NCBI GenBank assembly: GCA_020217035.1 | Contig: JAIWOG010000134.1 | Span: forward strand, 1-10,000 | Source: Magnetospirillum sp. | Lineage (GTDB): Bacteria; Pseudomonadota; Alphaproteobacteria; Rhodospirillales; Magnetospirillaceae | Length of the DNA stretch: 10,000 nucleotides | Direction: 5' to 3' | Shown here: positions 5,275-10,000 of the stretch, piece by piece | Layout of the letters: every line of letters begins with the position of its first letter | How positions within the stretch are numbered: position 1 is the stretch's first letter | The notes under the pieces: model-generated | What the model was told of the DNA's origin: nothing | Databases searched by the model: none | What the model saw: only the letters and a program-made list of their open reading frames with translations | Program-made: the position numbers and the translations under genes

Positions 5275-8222
5275 TCCCCCTCCTCCTCGCCGGCCACCGC
5301 CCATTCCTTGACGCGGGCCAGATGCAGATAGTCGGAATATTTGGGGGCGCGGTCGGGATGCGGCCGGGCTTCATAAGGTGTGGCGGGATCGTCGAAGGCG
5401 GCGATCAGTCCCTGGATGCCTTCCAGCGCTTCGTCGGTCAGGCGGGTGGGGTCGGTGGTGGCGGTTTTTTCCTCGCCGCCTTCGGCGCCGCCCTTCAGCC
5501 GCCAATACAGCATGCGCGACACCGGGGCGGGGGGGACACCGTCGAAACCGCCGAAGCGGGCGATGGCGGCCTCCAGCGGCAATTGGGGCGCATAGCCGGC
5601 GGCCACTTCCTTGGCGCTGGGCGGCTGGCCGGTCTTGTAGTCGATCAGTGCCAGGGTGCCGTCCTTCATCTCGTCCACCCGATCGGCGCGGGCGTGCAGC
5701 AGGAAGGGGCCGGCTGGGCCTTGCAGTTCCAGGGCGCCCTTGATCTCGGTGTGGATGCGGGCGATTTCCGGACGGCGGGCGCGTTCGTGGTCGGCCAGCC
5801 ATCGGGCGACGGCGCGAAAGCGCGGCCACCAGAAGGCCCAGATGCCGGGGCGCGACAAGGCGGGGGCGAACACTTCGGCGCCGACTTGCAAAAGCTTGGC
5901 CTCGGCGTCTGCGGGCAGGGCGTCGGGATAAGCGTTGAGGAACTTCTCCACCGCTTCGTGCACCAACGATCCGTAATCGGCGGCGCCGGGATCGGCGTCG
6001 ACGGGGTCCAACGCCTTCAGGCCCAGCACCTTCTTGGCATAGAGGCCATAGGGGTCGCGCATCCAGGTTTCCACCTCGGTGACCGACAGCTTGCGCGGGC
6101 GGGCGGCGACGGGCGGGCGCGGGGCCGGGCGTTCCACCTTGACCCTTTCCTCGGCGCGGTCCAGCAAAGCGTGCCAGGCCAGCCATTCCCATTGCTGGTC
6201 CTGGAAGTTCAGCCCCCTGGCCTGGGTCACCGCGTCCAGCCGCATCAGCCAGCGCGACGGCACGGTGGGGGTGCCTTCGACCCGGGCGGAACGGGTCAAC
6301 ATGACTTCGGGGGCAGCGAAGGCTTGGGTGAAATCGTGGGCCGACTGGCCGACGCGCACTTCCGGGGCGGGCAGGCCGAAAGCCTTGCGCATGGGGCGGC
6401 TCATCCATGGATCGGCTTCGGCCTCGCCCGGCCAGGTGCCTTCGTTCAAGCCGGCCAGAATCATCAGGTCGGCCTGTTGCAGCCTGGCCTCCATGGTGCC
6501 CCAGATGAACAGGCGGGGATGGCGGCCCCAGATGGGGCGCACCACCCGGCCGGACAGCAATTCGTCGAAAAGTGCCGGGTAATGTCGTGGCGACAGGGGC
6601 GGGAACATGTCGCCCACCACCGCCAGGGCATCGGCCAGTTCGCCGATGGCCCGCGCCAGGGCATCGCCCGCTTCGCCCCGCCACAGCCGCAGGGGGCCCG
6701 GGCCCTGGTGGTCGGCGGCCAGGGCTTCGGCGGCTTCCATGTGGGTACGCAGCAAGTCGGCCAAGGGCGCCGTGTCCTGCGCCATGGTCGCCAGGAACGG
6801 CGACAGCGCCGTTTCCACCGCGTCCAGCCAGCGGATCAGCCCTGCATCCTCGGCGCAGGCCCTGCGCAACCCGCCCAATCCGGGAGCGGGACGGGGGCCG
6901 CGCACGATCTTTGCGGTCTCCAGGCGCCGCGCTTGGGCGCGGAAACGGGCCGGGTCCAGGCCGGCGGCGGCCATTGGATGCTTGACCAGGGACAACAGCG
7001 GATGGGGGGCGAAATCGTCGGTCACCGCCCGGGCCAGCAGCCGCAGGAAAGACCCCGCCTCGGTCAGCGCCAACGGCCGGCCGGCGGAATCGTCGATGGC
7101 GATGCCCCAGCGTTCCAGTTCCGCCGCCACCCGTCGCGCCAGGTCGCGGTCGGGGGTGACCAGCGCGGCGGTGCGCTCGGGGACTTCCAGGGCTTGGCGC
7201 AGCACCAGCGCGATGGCGCCCGCCTCTTCGCGCGGGGCCGGCGCCTTCAGCAGCGAAACGCCGTCCAGGGCGCCAGGGAATTGGCGGGGGTGGCGCCATT
7301 CCTCGCAGGTGGCGGCGGGGCGCAGGGCTTCCGCCAACAAGGCGGAACGGGCGGCGCGAGGATCGGGGGCCGGCGACAGGTCGCGCACCAGGCGGCGCGG
7401 CACCTCAAGGCGCAGCAGCAGCCGCTTCAGCATGTATTGCGGGTGGGTTTCGTCCAGGGATTCCCAGGATTCGCCATCCATGTGGATGTCCAGGCCGGGC
7501 AGCACCACCTGGCCGTGCGGCAGTCCGGCGACGGCCGCCATCAGCCGGGCGGTGGCCGGGCGCGAGCCGGTGGAGCCGGCGACGACGACCGGATAGTCTG
7601 GCGGCTCGCGGCGCCAAAGGGCGGCTTGCGCGTCCAGAACCTTGTTGACCCAGTCCTGATGGTCGATCCGCCCGCCCAGCAGCGCCGGCCAGTGCTGAGT
7701 GACGATCTTCAGGAAGTCGATGGTCACCTGCCAATGGGCGGCGTAATCGTCGGGAACCAGCTTGTCCAGACGGTCGAAGCCGATTTCCTCGATCAGCACG
7801 CTGTCCAGCAGGCTACCCAATTCGCGGGCCAGCCGTGCCGCCTGGTCGGGACTGGGGGCGTGGCCGCCGCGCCCGGCGCCCATCTGCAGCACCAGCCGGG
7901 TCAGGATCAACTGGCGCTCGGCGGGCGGGATGGGGGCGGGCAGGTCCAGGCCCTCGGGGGCCAGCAAATCCTGCTCGGCCAGGTCGTCGGCATCGGGTTC
8001 CAGCGGTTTCAGCCGGGGCAGCAACAAAGGCTTGCCGCCGGAATGACGCAAAAAGGCGTCCTTCAGCGCCCGGGCCGCGCGGCGGTTGGGCAGCAGCACC
8101 AGGACGCGGGCCAGGCGTAGCGGGTCGCCGTCGGCCAGGCGCAGCAGGTGGCGGGCCAGCACGTCGACGAAGGGCAGGCCGGGGGCGATGGTGAAGATCG
8201 ATCCGGCCGGCGCTTGCGTCAT
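5271..8222 (-). CDS. addB: Double-strand break repair subunit AddB (alpha-type)
   Basis: Partner of AddA in the helicase-nuclease that processes broken DNA ends; 983 residues. The N-terminus (SIFTIAPGLPFVDVLARHLL) sits where Bacillus AddB has a Walker A loop, but no GKT/GKS is present, so ATP hydrolysis by this subunit is unlikely. AGSTGSRPAT (215-224) and LILAGLNEGTWPG recall conserved segments of alphaproteobacterial AddB. The C-terminal PD-(D/E)XK nuclease appears intact: GSLVHEAVEKFL (His about 755), RADRVDE (Asp about 847) and LIDYKTG (Asp861, Lys863). Only two cysteines occur in the protein, both outside the nuclease domain, so the four-cysteine Fe-S cluster of Bacillus-type AddB is absent. 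The ATG at 8222 overlaps the murU stop as ATGA, with GAGGAG and AGGA ribosome-site elements upstream. The stop overlaps the addA start in the same way, which predicts balanced expression of the two subunits. Confidence 0.96.
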   Translation of the reverse strand: MTQAPAGSIFTIAPGLPFVDVLARHLLRLADGDPLRLARVLVLLPNRRAARALKDAFLRHSGGKPLLLPRLKPLEPDADDLAEQDLLAPEGLDLPAPIPPAERQLILTRLVLQMGAGRGGHAPSPDQAARLARELGSLLDSVLIEEIGFDRLDKLVPDDYAAHWQVTIDFLKIVTQHWPALLGGRIDHQDWVNKVLDAQAALWRREPPDYPVVVAGSTGSRPATARLMAAVAGLPHGQVVLPGLDIHMDGESWESLDETHPQYMLKRLLLRLEVPRRLVRDLSPAPDPRAARSALLAEALRPAATCEEWRHPRQFPGALDGVSLLKAPAPREEAGAIALVLRQALEVPERTAALVTPDRDLARRVAAELERWGIAIDDSAGRPLALTEAGSFLRLLARAVTDDFAPHPLLSLVKHPMAAAGLDPARFRAQARRLETAKIVRGPRPAPGLGGLRRACAEDAGLIRWLDAVETALSPFLATMAQDTAPLADLLRTHMEAAEALAADHQGPGPLRLWRGEAGDALARAIGELADALAVVGDMFPPLSPRHYPALFDELLSGRVVRPIWGRHPRLFIWGTMEARLQQADLMILAGLNEGTWPGEAEADPWMSRPMRKAFGLPAPEVRVGQSAHDFTQAFAAPEVMLTRSARVEGTPTVPSRWLMRLDAVTQARGLNFQDQQWEWLAWHALLDRAEERVKVERPAPRPPVAARPRKLSVTEVETWMRDPYGLYAKKVLGLKALDPVDADPGAADYGSLVHEAVEKFLNAYPDALPADAEAKLLQVGAEVFAPALSRPGIWAFWWPRFRAVARWLADHERARRPEIARIHTEIKGALELQGPAGPFLLHARADRVDEMKDGTLALIDYKTGQPPSAKEVAAGYAPQLPLEAAIARFGGFDGVPPAPVSRMLYWRLKGGAEGGEEKTATTDPTRLTDEALEGIQGLIAAFDDPATPYEARPHPDRAPKYSDYLHLARVKEWAVAGEEEGE
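5275..5288 (-). promoter_or_regulatory. Strong purine-rich ribosome binding site for addA inside addB
   Basis: On the minus strand the 14 bases GAGGAGGAGGGGGA immediately precede the addA ATG and contain several anti-Shine-Dalgarno matches (GGAGG). They lie inside the last codons of addB, where they encode its glutamate-rich tail. Together with the ATGA overlap this settles the addA start at 5274. Confidence 0.8.
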
Positions 8223-8944
8223 GGATTGTCCTGCTCCTCGGCCAACAGGGCCTGTTCCACCACCGGCAGGGCCTGGGGGGTGCCCACATGGTACCAGCGG
8301 CCGTCATGGACCAGACCGAACAGGCGGCCGGCTTCCAGCGCCCGGTCGTACAACACGTTCAGCGAGAATTTGCCCGAAGGCGCATCAGTGAACAAGCGTG
8401 GCGACAGAATTTGCACACCGGAAAACAGCAAGGGCGCCACCTGGCGGGGGCCGCGCCTTGTGGGCACGCCGTCGGTGGACAGGAAAAAGTCGCCGTCGCC
8501 GTCATAGCCCAAGGCGGTGGCGGTGCGTTGCATCAGCAGCAGCCCGTCCATGCGGGAATCGTCCCAGGCTTGGGCCAGACGATGCAGCGCCGTGTCGGCG
8601 CCGCCATCGGTCCAGATGATGTCGGAATTGACCACATAGAAGGGATCGGCGCCCAGCAGCGGCAGGGCCTTGGCCACCCCGCCGCCGGTTTCCAGCAACT
8701 GGTCCTCGGGCGAAAGCGTGATGTCGGCGCGATGCGCCAGATGGGCGGCGATCTTTTCGCCCAGCCAGTGGGTGTTGACCACCTTGCGGGCCACGCCGGC
8801 CCGGTCCAGGTGGTCCAGCGCCCGGTCCAGCAAGGTGCGGCCGGCGACGCCGACCAACGGCTTGGGCAGGGTCTCGGTGATCGGGCGCATGCGCAGGCCC
8901 AGGCCGGCGGCCAGGACCATGGCGTGTTGGGGCTTGCAGCTCAT
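8219..8944 (-). CDS. murU: Sugar-phosphate nucleotidyltransferase, probable MurNAc-1-P uridylyltransferase MurU
   Basis: Predicted to join UTP and MurNAc-alpha-1-phosphate to give UDP-MurNAc in peptidoglycan recycling, in the cytoplasm. The 241 residues match the compact size of MurU rather than the longer GlmU or GalU enzymes. Visible features are the nucleotide-binding signature LAAGLGLRMRPIT (11-23), KPL (28-30), LLETGGGV (83-90), the metal-binding region NSD (Asp108) and GRWYHVGTP near the C-terminus. I chose ATG 8944 because it overlaps the upstream kinase stop as ATGA and places the signature close to the N-terminus as in relatives; the earlier in-frame ATG at 9094 would run 50 codons into the kinase gene. 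No strong ribosome site precedes it, so translation probably depends on coupling to the kinase gene. The adjacent AmgK-like gene supports the MurU assignment over other sugar nucleotidyltransferases; substrate is inferred. Confidence 0.88.
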   Translation of the reverse strand: MSCKPQHAMVLAAGLGLRMRPITETLPKPLVGVAGRTLLDRALDHLDRAGVARKVVNTHWLGEKIAAHLAHRADITLSPEDQLLETGGGVAKALPLLGADPFYVVNSDIIWTDGGADTALHRLAQAWDDSRMDGLLLMQRTATALGYDGDGDFFLSTDGVPTRRGPRQVAPLLFSGVQILSPRLFTDAPSGKFSLNVLYDRALEAGRLFGLVHDGRWYHVGTPQALPVVEQALLAEEQDNP

Positions 8945-9933
8945 GGATGGGGAACCGTGCGTTGTTCCGGGGGTATGTGGGTATCCAGCCAGGCTTTGAC
9001 AGCACCCAGGGCGGGATGGGCCAGCGCTTGTTCCAACAGGCGCCAGACGCGGGGGATGTGGACCAGATAGCCGGGCTTGCCGTCGCGTTTGCACAATCGG
9101 GTGAAGATGCCGATGACCTTGGCGTGGCGCTGGGCCGCCAGCACCGCCCAGGACGCGGCGAAGGCGTCGCGGTCAAGATGCGGCAGCTTGTCCAGATAGC
9201 GATCCTTCATGCGTCCGATCAGCCCAGGGTCGATGTCGCGACGCGCGTCCTCCAGCAGGCTCATGGGGTCGTAGGTCAAGGGTCCGGCGACGGCGTCCTG
9301 GAAGTCCAAAAGTCCGCAGGCGGCCAAGCCGGGACGGTCCAGCAGCATCAGGTTGTCCACGTGGAAGTCGCGCAACACCAGGGTTTGGGGCACCGACCGG
9401 GCGACGGGGAACAGGTCGCGCCACAGGCGGCGGTATTCTTCACGGGCCGAATCGGCGGTGGCGTGGCCCAGCACGGCGGGCATGTACCAATCGGTCAGCA
9501 GGCAGGCTTCGGTCAGCAGGCGCTCGTCGTCGTAATCCGGCGTGCCGGCGGGCACCGCGTCGGCGCGGTTGTGCAAATCGGCCAGCACGTCCATGGCCAG
9601 GGCGTAAAGCGCCCCTTCGTCACCACCGGCGGCCAGATTGCGGGCATAGGTGGAATCGCCCAAATCCTCCAGCAGCAAGAAGCCGTGTTCCACGTCCTTG
9701 CCCAGGATGCGCGGCGCCGAATAACCAAGCGCACAAAGCTGCTCGCCGATGCGGATGAACGGGCGCACGTCTTCCTGGGGCGGCGGCGCGTCCATCAGCA
9801 CGGCGGCGTCGGTACCGCGCCGCAATCGGTCGTAGCGGCGAAAGCTGGCGTCGCCGGCCAGCACCCCGCGTTCGGCCGTGCCCCAGCCATGGTCGTGCAG
9901 AAATTGGCGCAGCAATTGGTCGCGCTGGCTCAT
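8941..9933 (-). CDS. amgK: Aminoglycoside phosphotransferase-fold sugar kinase, probable AmgK (MurNAc/GlcNAc anomeric kinase)
   Basis: Predicted to phosphorylate MurNAc (and GlcNAc) at the anomeric carbon with ATP, giving the substrate for MurU, in the cytoplasm. The 330 residues have an APH/choline-kinase fold: GDASFRRYDRL (27-37) as nucleotide loop, AAVLMDAPPPQED (43-55), the hinge-like LLLEDLGDSTYA (86-97), the catalytic loop LRDFHVDNLM with Asp189 and Asn194, and metal-binding LLDFQDAVAGPLTYDP with Asp210. The later segment KVIGIFTRLCKRDGKPGYL (272-290) is also characteristic of AmgK as I recall it. The fold is shared with antibiotic-resistance APH enzymes, but the MurU neighbour and the motif wording argue for cell-wall recycling. 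ATG 9933 overlaps the preceding TGA as ATGA and is preceded by AAGGA about 8-9 nt upstream. In other bacteria this pair gives intrinsic fosfomycin tolerance by bypassing MurA. Confidence 0.9.
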   Translation of the reverse strand: MSQRDQLLRQFLHDHGWGTAERGVLAGDASFRRYDRLRRGTDAAVLMDAPPPQEDVRPFIRIGEQLCALGYSAPRILGKDVEHGFLLLEDLGDSTYARNLAAGGDEGALYALAMDVLADLHNRADAVPAGTPDYDDERLLTEACLLTDWYMPAVLGHATADSAREEYRRLWRDLFPVARSVPQTLVLRDFHVDNLMLLDRPGLAACGLLDFQDAVAGPLTYDPMSLLEDARRDIDPGLIGRMKDRYLDKLPHLDRDAFAASWAVLAAQRHAKVIGIFTRLCKRDGKPGYLVHIPRVWRLLEQALAHPALGAVKAWLDTHIPPEQRTVPHP

Positions 9934-10000
9934 GCGGTCATATCCTTAAGACGGTCGTCCCATTGTTCGTGCGAGATCAGCTCAGCCTTGCGGCTGGTGG
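9930..10000 (-). CDS. tsaE: C-terminal end of probable TsaE (tRNA t6A37 synthesis ATPase), partial
   Basis: Only the last 22 codons and stop are visible: TSRKAELISHEQWDDRLKDM then TA and TGA (9932-9930). Of the three minus-strand frames here this is the only one open across the fragment. The ending resembles the C-terminus of alphaproteobacterial TsaE (a basic/alanine strand followed by HxxW and an arginine-leucine tail), and tsaE commonly lies just before the amgK-murU pair in this class. TsaE is the small P-loop protein that assists TsaB/TsaD in N6-threonylcarbamoyladenosine formation. The Walker motifs are outside the window, so the name rests on a short tail plus gene order. Its stop overlaps the amgK start as ATGA. 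Confidence 0.6.
   Translation of the reverse strand, partial: TSRKAELISHEQWDDRLKDMTA

Noticed and set aside
5274..5304. Alternative addA start 10 codons upstream giving a Gly/Arg-rich N-terminus
   Set aside because: It would overlap addB by more than 30 nt and lacks the family-like start; the ATG at 5274 has the ATGA overlap and a strong ribosome site.
5223..8120. A 965-codon open frame on the plus strand opposite addB
   Set aside because: Its translation is rich in Gly, Gln, Arg and His without recognisable motifs, and it mirrors addB codon structure. Long antisense open frames are expected in GC-rich coding DNA. The minus-strand frame has clear AddB motifs.
8944..9094. Extended start for the nucleotidyltransferase adding 50 residues
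   Set aside because: The added residues come from out-of-frame reading of the kinase gene, and the nucleotide-binding signature should lie near the N-terminus, as it does from ATG 8944.
9993..10000. GCTGGTGG, identical to the E. coli Chi octamer
   Set aside because: This genome encodes AddAB, whose recognition sequence in alphaproteobacteria is not expected to be the RecBCD Chi; a single 8-mer match in GC-rich DNA is unremarkable.

Overview
The window looks like chromosome from a GC-rich alphaproteobacterium, plausibly of the Rhodospirillales/Magnetospirillum type. This rests on the very high GC content, the alpha-type AddA and AddB proteins, and the order tsaE-amgK-murU-addB-addA. The genus is a guess from gene style and was not searched. 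All supported genes lie on the minus strand, so the transcriptional order runs from high to low coordinates. Coding density is close to total: the only non-coding gaps seen are about 57 bp (addA to tetR) and 78 bp (tetR to patatin). No tRNA, rRNA, CRISPR array, insertion sequence or clear phage gene was seen.

Region 1 (10000 to 1831) is a tightly packed operon. It contains the C-terminal end of a probable tsaE (tRNA t6A synthesis ATPase), an AmgK-type sugar kinase, a MurU-type nucleotidyltransferase, addB and addA. All four junctions use the same 4-nt ATGA stop/start overlap, which predicts translational coupling along the chain. AmgK and MurU together would turn recycled MurNAc into UDP-MurNAc, bypassing de novo synthesis. 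AddA and AddB form the helicase-nuclease that processes double-strand DNA ends for RecA-dependent repair.

Region 2 (1830 to 1) starts with a short AT-rich gap holding a 32-bp inverted repeat (14-bp perfect arms, 4-nt spacer) at the 5' end of a TetR/AcrR-family repressor gene. This is very probably the repressor's own operator. A patatin-like phospholipase gene follows 78 bp downstream on the same strand and runs off the left edge, missing only its last part.

The window is mostly a conserved housekeeping or recombination locus rather than an accessory island. The observations most worth a second look are the near-perfect operator with no divergent target gene, the AddB protein lacking both the Walker A motif and the Fe-S cysteines of the Bacillus-type protein, and the unbroken series of ATGA junctions joining cell-wall recycling to DNA-break repair. 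I did not find a convincing previously undescribed system.
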